Of a stretch of DNA of 64,000 nt, positions 23,238 through 31,120 are shown one piece after another. Where the stretch lies: NCBI RefSeq assembly GCF_900091515.1, contig NZ_LT607410.1, forward strand, positions 1,054,001 through 1,118,000, in the 5' to 3' direction. The position numbers were made by a program, and so were the translations under genes. The notes under the pieces were generated by a model. That model was given only the letters and a program-made list of their open reading frames with translations. It was not told the DNA's origin and did no database searches. Positions within the stretch are counted from its first letter, which is position 1. The number at the start of each line of letters is the position of its first letter. This stretch comes from Micromonospora purpureochromogenes. Its GTDB lineage: Bacteria > Actinomycetota > Actinomycetes > Mycobacteriales > Micromonosporaceae.

Positions 23238-23900
23238 TCAGCGGGAGGCGACGGTCCTGACGACGGCTTCGGCCATGGCCCGGGCCGACTGCGGGTTCTG
23301 GCCCGTGACCAGGCGGCCGTCGACGACGACGTGCTCGGTGAAGTTCGGCGCCGGTACGTGGACGGCGCCGGCCTCGGTGAGCTTGTCGGCCAGCAGGAAG
23401 GGGACCTCTTCGCTGAGGCCGACAGCGTTCTCCTCGTCGTTGGTGAAGCCGGCCACCCGCTTGCCCGCCACCAGGTGGGAGCCGTCGGAGAGCTTCAGGT
23501 TCACCAGCGCGGACGGCCCGTGGCAGACCGCCGAGACGACCCCGCCCCGCTCGTAGACGGTCGCGGCGATGCGCGCCAGGTCCGGGTCGTTCGGGAAGTC
23601 CCACATCGTGCCGTGACCGCCGGCGAAGACGATCACGTCGTACCCGGCCGGGTCGACGTCGGCGGCCTTCGGGGTGTGTTCCACGCCGGCGGTGGCCAGG
23701 AAGTCGTTCTGGGTCCGGTCGTTCTCGTCCCGGCCGTCCAGCGGCGGCTGGCCGCCGGCCACCGAGACCAGGTCGACGTCCCAGCCGGCGGCCCGGAACA
23801 CCTCCCACGGCTCCGCGGCCTCGCCGACGTAGAAGCCGGTCTCGCGGCCGGTGGTGCCGAGCTGGCGGTGGCTGGTCAGAGCGATGAGTGCACGTGTCAT
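23238..23900 (-). CDS. DJ-1/PfpI (Hsp31-like) family protein
   Basis: This 220-residue class I glutamine-amidotransferase-like protein has the nucleophile-elbow Cys and neighbouring His in SAVCHGPSAL, and the family segments DVIVFAGGHGTMWDFPND and FYVGEAAEPWEVFRAAGW. Family members act as chaperones, glyoxalase III or deglycases protecting against carbonyl stress. The start is ATG 23900 (TRALIALTSH); an in-frame ATG at 23909 is also possible. It is divergent from the LysR gene, its likely regulator. Confidence 0.88.
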   Translation of the reverse strand: MTRALIALTSHRQLGTTGRETGFYVGEAAEPWEVFRAAGWDVDLVSVAGGQPPLDGRDENDRTQNDFLATAGVEHTPKAADVDPAGYDVIVFAGGHGTMWDFPNDPDLARIAATVYERGGVVSAVCHGPSALVNLKLSDGSHLVAGKRVAGFTNDEENAVGLSEEVPFLLADKLTEAGAVHVPAPNFTEHVVVDGRLVTGQNPQSARAMAEAVVRTVASR

Positions 23901-23972
23901 GTCGACCATGCTGGCGCGCGAATCCATAGCCGACCAATAGGCGAATGACACAGCGGCGATAGGTTTGCTGAT

Positions 23973-24857
23973 GTGAAGGTGCCGCTCGACCTGCTCCGCA
24001 GCTTCCTGGCCGTGCACCGGTCCGGTTCGATCACCGCCGCCGCGGAGCTGCTCGGGCTGGCCCAGCCGACGGTCACCGCCCAGCTCCGCGCGCTGGAGGA
24101 GGCGGTGGGCCGGCCGCTCTTCGACCGGGTGCCGAGGGGCGTACTGCCCACCCCGGCCGGCGACGAGCTGGCCCGCCGGGTGGCCGATCCGCTGGACCGC
24201 CTCGACGCCGTGCTCGCCGACGACCCGGCCACGCCGTACCCGCGGACGGTCTTCCTCGGCGGGCCGGCCGAGTTCCTCGCGGAGCTGGCGCTGCCGGCGG
24301 TGGCCGGTCTGGTCGCCGAGGGCCTGGAGCTGCGGGTCTCCGCGGGGCTGCCCGAGCAGCTCCTGGACGACGTCGCCGCCGGCCGGCTCGACCTGGTGGT
24401 GAGCAGCGTGCGCCCCCGGCGGCGGGGGCTGGCTGCCGAGCCGCTCTACGACGAGGAGTTCGCCCTTGTCGCGGCGCCCGCCTGGGGCGAGCGGCTGCCC
24501 GACCCGGTGACCCCGCAGGCGCTGCGGGACGTGTCGCTGGTCGCCTACGCGGAGGAGGCGCCGATCCTGCGCCGCTGGTGGCGGACGGTCTTCGACACCC
24601 GGCTCACCCGTACGCCGAACCTGGTGGTGGCCGACCTGCGCGCGGTGCTGGCGGCCGTGGTGGCCGGCGCCGGGGCGAGCGTGCTGCCGACGTACCTGTG
24701 CCGGGGTGAGCTGGCTTCCGGCGCGCTGCGTCCGCTGTCGAGCCCGGCGGTGCCGCCGCTCAACACGCTCTTCCTGGCCGCCCGGCCCGCGGTGGCGGGG
24801 CGGCGCGAGGTGCAGGCGGTGCGACGGGCGCTGCTGACGGCGGCGGCCGGCTGGTAG
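23973..24857 (+). CDS. LysR-family transcriptional regulator
   Basis: This 294-residue protein has an N-terminal winged helix (LLRSFLAVHRSGSITAAAEL, then LAQPTVTAQLRALEEAVG) and a periplasmic-binding-like effector domain. The start is GTG 23973. It is divergent from the DJ-1/PfpI gene with 72 bases between, the classic LysR arrangement in which the regulator controls its divergent neighbour. An imperfect ATAG repeat lies in the gap (about 23926-23940). Confidence 0.9.
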   Translation: MKVPLDLLRSFLAVHRSGSITAAAELLGLAQPTVTAQLRALEEAVGRPLFDRVPRGVLPTPAGDELARRVADPLDRLDAVLADDPATPYPRTVFLGGPAEFLAELALPAVAGLVAEGLELRVSAGLPEQLLDDVAAGRLDLVVSSVRPRRRGLAAEPLYDEEFALVAAPAWGERLPDPVTPQALRDVSLVAYAEEAPILRRWWRTVFDTRLTRTPNLVVADLRAVLAAVVAGAGASVLPTYLCRGELASGALRPLSSPAVPPLNTLFLAARPAVAGRREVQAVRRALLTAAAGW

Positions 24858-24864
24858 CCCGGGG

Positions 24865-25404
24865 TCAACGCAGGGCGCTGGCCCGGAGCAGGAGGTCGGC
24901 CAGGGCGGACGCGGCGGCCGGCGGCTGGGGGCCGCTCGGGCAGTCGGTCCACTCGACCGTGTTCGCGCCGATGGTCAGCCGATAGGTGTAGGTGTCCGCG
25001 CAGCGCACGTCGGGGCGGGCGGGGCCACCGCCGCTGGGCGCGCTGCCCGCCAGCGCGCGCAGCCGGTCGAGGTCGGCCGGGGAGAGCTGACCCGTCCGGG
25101 CAGTTCCGGTGCGACCGGTCGCCGTCCATCGGCCGTCCGGTTCCACGGTCACGGTCTCCGCGCCGCCCGCGATCCCGCCGGTGCGGGTCAGCGTCACCCG
25201 GGGAGCGGTCGCGGCGGGGGTGCCGGTGGCGGTGCCGCCCCGCGTGGCGGTGCCCGGCGCGGCGGTGCCGTCGGTGGCGGTGGTGGCTCCGCCGCTGGGG
25301 GTGCTCGACGTCGGCGCAGGTGAACCGGAATCGGTTGCTGAGCAGCCGGTCAGCAGGCCGGCCACAGTTACGATCTTGACAATGGCCAGGGCGGATGATC
25401 TCAT
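24865..25404 (-). CDS. Secreted lipoprotein, unknown function
   Basis: This 179-residue protein has a lipoprotein signal peptide (MRSSALAIVKIVTVAGLLTG followed by the lipobox Cys). A Thr/Ser/Pro/Ala-rich linker follows, then a small domain with two Cys (VRCADTYTYRLTIGANTVEW, DCPSG) that may form a disulfide. It would be anchored outside the cell membrane. The start is ATG 25404; the frame reaches 25443 without need. Its promoter region is shared with the divergent M4 protease gene. Confidence 0.75.
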   Translation of the reverse strand: MRSSALAIVKIVTVAGLLTGCSATDSGSPAPTSSTPSGGATTATDGTAAPGTATRGGTATGTPAATAPRVTLTRTGGIAGGAETVTVEPDGRWTATGRTGTARTGQLSPADLDRLRALAGSAPSGGGPARPDVRCADTYTYRLTIGANTVEWTDCPSGPQPPAAASALADLLLRASALR

Positions 25405-25479
25405 GCCGTTCGGACGTGCATCGACGCCGCCGGGTTCCCTCACCAGGGCTCATCCTCCGTTCGGCCAGTGTCGCGGGAT

Positions 25480-25491
25480 GAAAGCGCTTCC
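25480..25491. promoter_or_regulatory. Candidate LacI-type operator in front of the M4 protease gene
   Basis: GAAAGCGCTTCC is nearly palindromic with a central CG step inside AGCGCT, like operators bound by LacI-family sugar regulators in actinobacteria. It lies 81 bases before the protease start and 76 bases before the divergent lipoprotein start. No LacI gene is in the window. Confidence 0.3.
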
Positions 25492-25571
25492 CCTCTTCTC
25501 TTTTCTTTGATGTATCGCCATATTTACATGCGTGACTACCCCCGTCACACCTTTCCTTGTCAGGAGGGCAC

Positions 25572-27965
25572 GTGAAAAGAACCCTCGCCGCCGTCAGCGC
25601 ATTGCTGCTTACCAGCGGCATGCTGACCTGCGTCGCCACCGCAGCGCAGGCGGCCCCCACCGCCCCCGCCCCGGACACCTCACCCGCAGCTCGTGCTGAG
25701 AGCCTGCTCCACAGCGACCCCGGCGCCGTCCAGGGCGCCAGCGGAGAGTCGTACCAGGCCGTCCGCACGAAGGTGGACGCCAGCGGGGCGTCGCACACCC
25801 GCTACACCCGCACCTACCAGGGCCTCCGCGTCTACGGTGGCGACTTCGTCATCCACACGACGCCCACCGGCGGCTACGCCGGCTCCTCGGTCGGCCTCGC
25901 CGCGCCGCTCACCCTCGCCACCGCCGCGAAGGTCACGCCGGCCAGAGCCAAGGCGACGGCCAGGAAGGCGTTCTCCGGCAAGCTGGAGAGCGTCGGTGCC
26001 CCGGAGCTCTTCGTCGACGCCAGCTCCGGCACGGGCCGCCTCGCCTACGAGACGGTGCTCTCCGGCTGGCACACCGACGGCCAGACCCCGTCCCGGCTGC
26101 ACGTCATCAGCGACGCCGTGAACGGCAAGGTGATCGGCTCGTACGACGAGATCGAGATGGTCGCGGGCACCGGCAACAGCATCTACTCGGGCACGGTCAG
26201 CATCGACACGACGCTCTCCGGCAGCACGTACCAGATGATCGACCCGTCGCACGGCAACGGCTCCACCTGCGACATGAACAACGGCACGTCGACCTGTACG
26301 ACGTTCACCGACGCGGACAACACCTGGGGCAACGGCACCAACTCCAACCGGCAGTCCGCCGCCGTCGACGCGCACTTCGGCGCGGCCAAGACGTTCGACT
26401 ACTTCAAGAACGTGCACGCCCGCAACGGCATCTTCGGCAACGGCACCGGTGTGCCGAGCCGGGTGCACTACGGCAGCAACTACGTCAACGCCTTCTGGGA
26501 CGGCTCCCGGATGACCTACGGCGACGGTTCGAGCAACGCCCGCCCGCTGGTCTCCCTCGACGTGGCCGGCCACGAGATGAGCCACGGCGTCACCGAGAAC
26601 GTGGTGCCGGGCGGCCTGACCTACTCCGGCGAGTCCGGTGGCATCAACGAGGCCACCAGCGACATCTTCGGCACGATGGTCGAGTTCTACGCCAACACCA
26701 CCGCCGACCCGGGTGACTACCAGATCGGCGAGAAGATCAACATCAACGGCAACGGCACGCCGCTCCGCTACATGTACGACCCGGCGCTGGACGGCTCGTC
26801 CGACCGGTGCTGGACCACCAGCACCAAGAACAAGGACGTGCACTACTCGTCCGGCCCGGCCAACCACTTCTTCTTCAACCTGGCCGAGGGCACCGGCTCC
26901 ACCGCGTACGGCACCTCGCCGGTCTGCGGCTCCGCCCCCGCGGTGACCGGCATCGGTCGCGCCAAGGCGGAGAAGATCTGGTTCCGCGCCCTGGATGTGT
27001 ACTTCACCTCCAACACCTCGTACGTCAACAACACCACGCCGTCGAACACCGCCCGGGCCTACAGCCTCCGCGCGGCGACCGACCTGTACGGCAACTGCTC
27101 CACCGAGTACAAGGCCGTCCAGGCGGCGTGGACCGCGGTGGCCGTCTCCGGCAACGACGCGCCCTGCTCGTCGACCGGTAACGACTTCTCCGTCTCGCTC
27201 TCCCCGACCTCCGGCTCGGTGACCGCGGGCGGCTCGGTCTCCACCACCGTCGCCACCGCCACCACCGGTGGCACCGCGCAGACCGTGACGTTCTCCGCGT
27301 CCGGCCTGCCGACCGGCGCGACCGCCACGTTCAACCCGACCTCGGTCACCTCGGGCGGCTCGTCGACCCTCACCATCGCCACCTCGGCCAGCACCCCGGC
27401 CGGCACCTACTCGGTGACGGTCACCGGCGCCGGCTCGGTGAACCGGACGGCGACCTACACGCTGACCGTCAACGGCACCGGTGGCGGCTGCACCGGCGCG
27501 GGCCAGAAGCTCGGCAACCCCGGCTTCGAGTCCGGCACCACCCCGTGGGCGTCGACCTCGGGCGTCATCGGCTCGTTCACCGGCCAGCCCGCCCGTACCG
27601 GCACCCGCAACGCCTGGCTGGACGGCTACGGCAGCACCCACACCGACACGCTCTCGCAGGCGGTGACCCTGCCGGCCGGGTGCACGTCGTACAACTTCAC
27701 CTTCTGGCTGCACATCGACTCGGCGGAGACCACCACCGGCACCGCGTACGACACCTTCAAGGTGCAGGTGCTCAACTCCTCCGGCACGGTACTGGCGACC
27801 CTGGCGACCTACTCGAACCTGAACAAGGCCGCCGGGTACTCGCAGAAGTCGTTCTCGCTGGCCTCGTACGCCGGCCAGACCGTCACCCTGAAGTTCACCG
27901 GCACCGAGGACTCCTCGCTCCAGACGTCCTTCGTGGTCGACGACACCGCGGTCAACGTCTCCTGA
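25572..27965 (+). CDS. Secreted M4 (thermolysin-type) metalloprotease with C-terminal accessory domains
   Basis: This 797-residue protein has a signal peptide (VKRTLAAVSALLLTS, then a core ending AQA) and an FTP/PepSY-like propeptide (RYTRTYQGLRVYGGDFVIHT). The M4 catalytic domain carries zinc ligands His334 and His338 in HEMSH with catalytic Glu335, and Glu360 in GGINEATSD. It ends in an Ig-like domain (about 535-635) with Thr/Ser-rich strands and a jelly-roll, carbohydrate-binding-like module (from LGNPGFESGTTPW to the end). It probably degrades extracellular protein while attached to polysaccharide or wall. The GTG at 25572 follows CAGGAGG closely. A strong hairpin terminator follows. Confidence 0.93.
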   Translation: MKRTLAAVSALLLTSGMLTCVATAAQAAPTAPAPDTSPAARAESLLHSDPGAVQGASGESYQAVRTKVDASGASHTRYTRTYQGLRVYGGDFVIHTTPTGGYAGSSVGLAAPLTLATAAKVTPARAKATARKAFSGKLESVGAPELFVDASSGTGRLAYETVLSGWHTDGQTPSRLHVISDAVNGKVIGSYDEIEMVAGTGNSIYSGTVSIDTTLSGSTYQMIDPSHGNGSTCDMNNGTSTCTTFTDADNTWGNGTNSNRQSAAVDAHFGAAKTFDYFKNVHARNGIFGNGTGVPSRVHYGSNYVNAFWDGSRMTYGDGSSNARPLVSLDVAGHEMSHGVTENVVPGGLTYSGESGGINEATSDIFGTMVEFYANTTADPGDYQIGEKININGNGTPLRYMYDPALDGSSDRCWTTSTKNKDVHYSSGPANHFFFNLAEGTGSTAYGTSPVCGSAPAVTGIGRAKAEKIWFRALDVYFTSNTSYVNNTTPSNTARAYSLRAATDLYGNCSTEYKAVQAAWTAVAVSGNDAPCSSTGNDFSVSLSPTSGSVTAGGSVSTTVATATTGGTAQTVTFSASGLPTGATATFNPTSVTSGGSSTLTIATSASTPAGTYSVTVTGAGSVNRTATYTLTVNGTGGGCTGAGQKLGNPGFESGTTPWASTSGVIGSFTGQPARTGTRNAWLDGYGSTHTDTLSQAVTLPAGCTSYNFTFWLHIDSAETTTGTAYDTFKVQVLNSSGTVLATLATYSNLNKAAGYSQKSFSLASYAGQTVTLKFTGTEDSSLQTSFVVDDTAVNVS

Positions 27966-27985
27966 CCTGACCTCGCCGTCGGCGG

Positions 27986-28022
27986 GCCCGACGGCCACCC
28001 CTCGCGGGTGGTCGTCGGGCCC
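27986..28022. terminator. Hairpin terminator after the M4 protease gene
   Basis: GGCCCGACGGCCACCC (27986-28001) pairs with GGGTGGTCGTCGGGCC (28007-28022) at 15 of 16 positions around a 5-base loop, 20 bases beyond the stop codon. Confidence 0.75.
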
Positions 28023-28082
28023 GCGCCGTTATGGTCGCCGGACCGGGTCGGCGCGTGCCGGCCGGCGGAAGGGGTGGTGTCG

Positions 28083-28844
28083 GTGTCGGATGCGGAGCTG
28101 ACGGTCGAGGTGACCGGCGCGGTGGCGACGGTGACGATCCGGAACCCGGCCCGGCGCAACGCGATGACCCCGGACATGTGGCGGCGGCTGCCGGTGCTGC
28201 TCGACGCCCTGGAGGCCGACCCGGCGGTGCGCGCCCTGGTGCTCACCGGCGCGGACGGCACCTTCTGCGCCGGTGCCGACCTGGGCGACCTGGACGAGCT
28301 GCTGGACGCCGGCGACCACAGCATCGCGGTCGTCGCCGAGGAGCGGCTGGCCGCCTTCGCCAAGCCGACGGTCGCCGCCGTGCAGGGGCCCTGCGTCGGC
28401 GGTGGCTGCCAGCTCGCCGTGGCCTGCGACCTGCGCCTCGCCGCCCCGGACGCCCGGTTCGGCGTGCCGCCGGCCCGGCTCGGGCTGGTCTACCCGGCCC
28501 CGACCACCCGCCGGCTGACCCGGCTGGTCGGCCCGGCGACGGCGAAGTTCCTGCTCTTCACCGCCGAGCTGATCGACGCCGAGCGGGCGCTGCGGGTCGG
28601 CCTGGTGGACGAGGTGGTCGACGACCTCGCCGGCCGGGTGGCCGCGATCACCACCGCCATCGCACAGCGCTCGCAGCTCAGCGTCGCCGCCGCCAAGGAG
28701 ATCGTCGACGACCGGGCCGGGCCGGCCCGGATCGCCTGGTGGCACCGGAAGGTGCGGGACAGCGGCGAGGCCCGCGAGGGGATCGCCGCCCACCGCGAGC
28801 GCCGGGCGCCGAACTTCGCCTGGTCGCCGTCCGACCGCCCCTGA
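28083..28844 (+). CDS. Enoyl-CoA hydratase/isomerase (crotonase) family protein
   Basis: This 253-residue crotonase-fold protein has the oxyanion-hole loops ADGTFCAGADLGDLDEL and GPCVGGGCQLAVACDLRLAA. In classical hydratases the second loop reads GGGCEL and the next helix carries a second Glu (QPEI). Here those positions are Gln (GGGCQL) and Pro (FGVPPARLG), so both glutamates that activate water appear to be missing. It may be an isomerase, thioesterase or another crotonase activity. The GTG at 28083 has GGAAGGGG 8 bases upstream. Confidence 0.88.
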   Translation: MSDAELTVEVTGAVATVTIRNPARRNAMTPDMWRRLPVLLDALEADPAVRALVLTGADGTFCAGADLGDLDELLDAGDHSIAVVAEERLAAFAKPTVAAVQGPCVGGGCQLAVACDLRLAAPDARFGVPPARLGLVYPAPTTRRLTRLVGPATAKFLLFTAELIDAERALRVGLVDEVVDDLAGRVAAITTAIAQRSQLSVAAAKEIVDDRAGPARIAWWHRKVRDSGEAREGIAAHRERRAPNFAWSPSDRP

Positions 28845-29000
28845 CGCCGCTGATCGTGGTCCCGTCGTTTCGACGGTCCGGCCCGGCACCCTCGGACACC
28901 TCCCGGACGCTATGGACCTGATGACGTAGCCGGATCGCCATGTCGCGGCGAGCCGGGAATGCACCTGCCATGCGTACCCCGGAGGCTCTACTGTCCCTGC

Positions 29001-29444
29001 GTGCCGCATCTTCGCCCGCCTGCCGACGAGCTCGAGGTGACGATCCGATGCCAGGCGGATCCGGGCCTGTCCGTCCGCCTGCACAGTCGCCACTTCCCGG
29101 ACGAGTACGGCGTCGGCTTCTCGGTCGAGGCCCGGGCTGACGGTCTGCGTGCCGAGCTTCCCGGGGTGGCGGTCTGGGTCTGGGACGACGCCTGGCTTCC
29201 TGATTTCATCGCTCAGCTGGCCGCTGACCATCAGGGCTGGACCGAGGAACGCCGTTGGCAGACGAACCACCTGGCTGTCCGTGCCGTCTTCCATTCCCGA
29301 GGCCACGTCGCACTGACCTGGCACCTCCGACCCTGGGTGTCGCGGTCGGACACGTGGCGGGCGTCGATCACCACGTGGCTCGACGCCGGCCAGCAGATGA
29401 GCCGCCTGGCCGCGGACCTCCGCGAGTTTCTGCCCAAGCCGTGA
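29001..29444 (+). CDS. DUF6228-like hypothetical protein
   Basis: This 147-residue soluble protein has the pattern VWVWDDAWLPDFIAQLAADH, then ERRWQTNHLAVRAVFHS and GHVALTWHLRPW, which I associate with actinobacterial DUF6228 proteins of unknown function. The start is GTG 29001 (PHLRPPADELEVTIRC); the frame extends up to 28959 with a Cys-rich stretch that looks untranslated. No operon partner is visible: the next gene is on the other strand 13 bases beyond the stop. Confidence 0.7.
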   Translation: MPHLRPPADELEVTIRCQADPGLSVRLHSRHFPDEYGVGFSVEARADGLRAELPGVAVWVWDDAWLPDFIAQLAADHQGWTEERRWQTNHLAVRAVFHSRGHVALTWHLRPWVSRSDTWRASITTWLDAGQQMSRLAADLREFLPKP

Positions 29445-29457
29445 GTCGTCCACGACA

Positions 29458-29937
29458 TCAGGTCTGTAGCGTCGAAGGCGACGTGACGAGCCTCAGCAGC
29501 TCGTCGACCGACCACTGGTCGTAGACGTGCTCCCCGCCCCGCAGGACGGCCCACGAACTGCGCAGCACCGCACGCAGGATCGGCAGCCAGGCGCGCGGGC
29601 TGAGTAGTGCGCGCACGGACGGCTCGACGCCGAACTCGCGGTAGAGCCGCTTGTCGGGGTCGGCGATGACGGCGAAGGGCAGGTCCTCGGTGTGCTGCCG
29701 CAGTTCGTCGGCGGGCGAGTGGAAGACCACCACCTCGCGTACCCCGGCCGCCTCGATCTCGGCGTGCTGGCGGACGATCGAGCGCAGGTGCAGGTTGCAG
29801 ACCGGGCAACCGGCGAACCGGCGGAGCTGGAGGTGGACGAGGCGTTCGGCGTCGACACCGCCGCTGTACCGGACGGAAGTTGGCAGGACCGGGTGGGCGT
29901 GCTGGTCCAGCGGATGCGGACCGCGATCGGCGGACAT
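29458..29937 (-). CDS. Peroxiredoxin-like (AhpC/TSA-type) protein with replaced N terminus
   Basis: From about residue 29 to the end (159 residues) this is a normal AhpC/TSA_2-type thioredoxin-fold protein: AERLVHLQLRRFAGCPVC with redox Cys44 and Cys47, VREVVVFHSPADELRQHTED, and FAVIADPDKRLYREFGVE. Family members usually have a further 20-25 residues of beta strand before ERLVHLQ. Here that segment is replaced by sequence antisense to a TetR remnant, and the only available start is the ATG at 29937. The natural start and promoter seem to have been deleted, so expression is doubtful. It could still yield a protein, so I keep it as a CDS. Confidence 0.6.
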   Translation of the reverse strand: MSADRGPHPLDQHAHPVLPTSVRYSGGVDAERLVHLQLRRFAGCPVCNLHLRSIVRQHAEIEAAGVREVVVFHSPADELRQHTEDLPFAVIADPDKRLYREFGVEPSVRALLSPRAWLPILRAVLRSSWAVLRGGEHVYDQWSVDELLRLVTSPSTLQT

Positions 29938-30276
29938 CCCGCCGTGGTGCCGCTGCTCCCCGTGCACCGGCACCGGTCGCCGACCGTGCTGCGCTGGACG
30001 GAGACGGTGCTCGGCGTCCTCGCCGAGGCGGGCTTCGCCGGCACCCGCCGGGTGGTCGCGCTGCGCGCCCTGCTCGCGTACGCCGTCGGCGCGATCCAGC
30101 TCGAACACCTGGGCCCGCTCTCGGGCAGCGGCACCGACGCGATGTCGGGCCTGTCCCCGGCGGAGTTTCCGCACCTGTCGGCCACCGCCACCGACGCCCG
30201 CCAGGTGGGACCGGATGCGGAGTTCGACGGCGGACTCGACCTGCTGCTGCGCGGACTGGCGGTCTCCTCGGACTGA
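29833..30276 (+). pseudogene. TetR-family regulator remnant (C-terminal ligand domain only)
   Basis: The frame from about 29833 encodes VDEAFGVDTAAVPDGSWQDR, then RMRTAIGGHPAVVPLLP and TVLGVLAEAGFAGTRRVVAL, which is the TetR_C ligand-binding domain starting just after where the HTH domain should end. The whole DNA-binding HTH (roughly 60-75 residues) is absent; upstream in this frame is only the antisense of the peroxiredoxin-like gene. The two genes would originally have been divergent (head to head), and a single deletion removed both 5' ends. The overlap of recognisable sequence is 29833-29855. Confidence 0.65.
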
Positions 30277-30300
30277 CCCGGACGGAGGGACCGGCGGGCG

Positions 30301-30328
30301 CCGCGCCGGAGGCGTACCTCCGACGCGG
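30301..30328. terminator. Hairpin between convergent TetR remnant and HNH gene
   Basis: CCGCGCCGGAGG (30301-30312) and CCTCCGACGCGG (30317-30328) pair at 11 of 12 positions around a 4-base loop, between two convergent 3' ends. Confidence 0.55.
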
Positions 30329-30353
30329 CCCCCTGTGCCCGCCGGCCGGCGGG

Positions 30354-30797
30354 TCACCGCCCGGCGAACGCGGCCCAGCTCGGCGTCACCGGCTCGCGCC
30401 GCAGCGGCATGCCCGCCTCGGCCGGCGTCCGGTCGCCCTTGCGCTGGTTGCAGGCGTAGCAGGCGGCGGTCGTGTTCTTCCAGGTGTTCCGGCCGCCGCG
30501 CGAGCGGGGCAGGACGTGGTCGATGGTGCTGGCCGGGCCGCCGCAGTACGCGCAGCACCGGCCGTCGCGCCGCAGCACGGCGGCACGGGACCAGGCCGGC
30601 CCGGCGTGGAACCGCCAGCGGGTGACCACGTACCGGACGAGGCGGACCACCCGGGGGACCGGGAAGACCCCGATCACCTGGTCCGGCTCGGCCTCGTGGA
30701 TCTCGGCGACCCGGCGGCACAGCATCCGGATCGCATGCTGGACGGTGACCCGGTGCAGCGGGCCGAGGTCGGCGTTGATGACGAGGACGGCGTCCAC
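30354..30797 (-). CDS. HNH endonuclease family protein
   Basis: This 147-residue protein has a C-terminal HNH domain: CAYCGGPASTIDHVLPRSRG, with a zinc CxxC and the first His, then WKNTTAACYACNQRKGDRTP with the second CxxC and the Asn. The N-terminal 85 residues (MDAVLVINADLGPLHRVTVQ) form the conserved extension found in stand-alone actinobacterial HNH proteins. Such proteins are probable nucleases of unknown role, not obviously part of a mobile element here. The start is ATG 30797. Confidence 0.88.
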   Translation of the reverse strand: MDAVLVINADLGPLHRVTVQHAIRMLCRRVAEIHEAEPDQVIGVFPVPRVVRLVRYVVTRWRFHAGPAWSRAAVLRRDGRCCAYCGGPASTIDHVLPRSRGGRNTWKNTTAACYACNQRKGDRTPAEAGMPLRREPVTPSWAAFAGR

Positions 30798-31120
30798 CGG
30801 GCTCTCCCTTCACGATCGGCGGCGGACCGGGCCGGACAGCGAAAAGCCGCCCGGTCCGGCTGGGGACGGGCGGCTGGAGCACGTGCGGGCACGCGTCAGT
30901 CGGGCCACCCGTCCCGGGGACCTTCAGCTCGGCAACCATCCAGCGGCAGCGTCGACCACGCGCACGTGACGTGCGACAACGACATGACTGACTCCCGGCG
31001 GGCTGGTTGACCTTGCGCGATCACGGTAGGGCGGGCCCGGGCGGGCCGGCAACGCATTTCGATGCCCACCCGGACCGGCTCAGCCGGAGACCGGCCGGGG
31101 AGAGCCGACCGGTCCAGCGC
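30798..31120. other. Intergenic region upstream of the HNH gene
   Basis: These 323 bases lie between the HNH start and the 3' end of the flavoprotein gene, both on the minus strand. The region contains a 10-bp inverted repeat (CGGACCGGGC at 30823-30832 and its complement at 30849-30858), which would lie in the HNH leader or act as a terminator, and the short dyad GCACGTGACGTGC near 30962. I see no gene. Confidence 0.45.
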
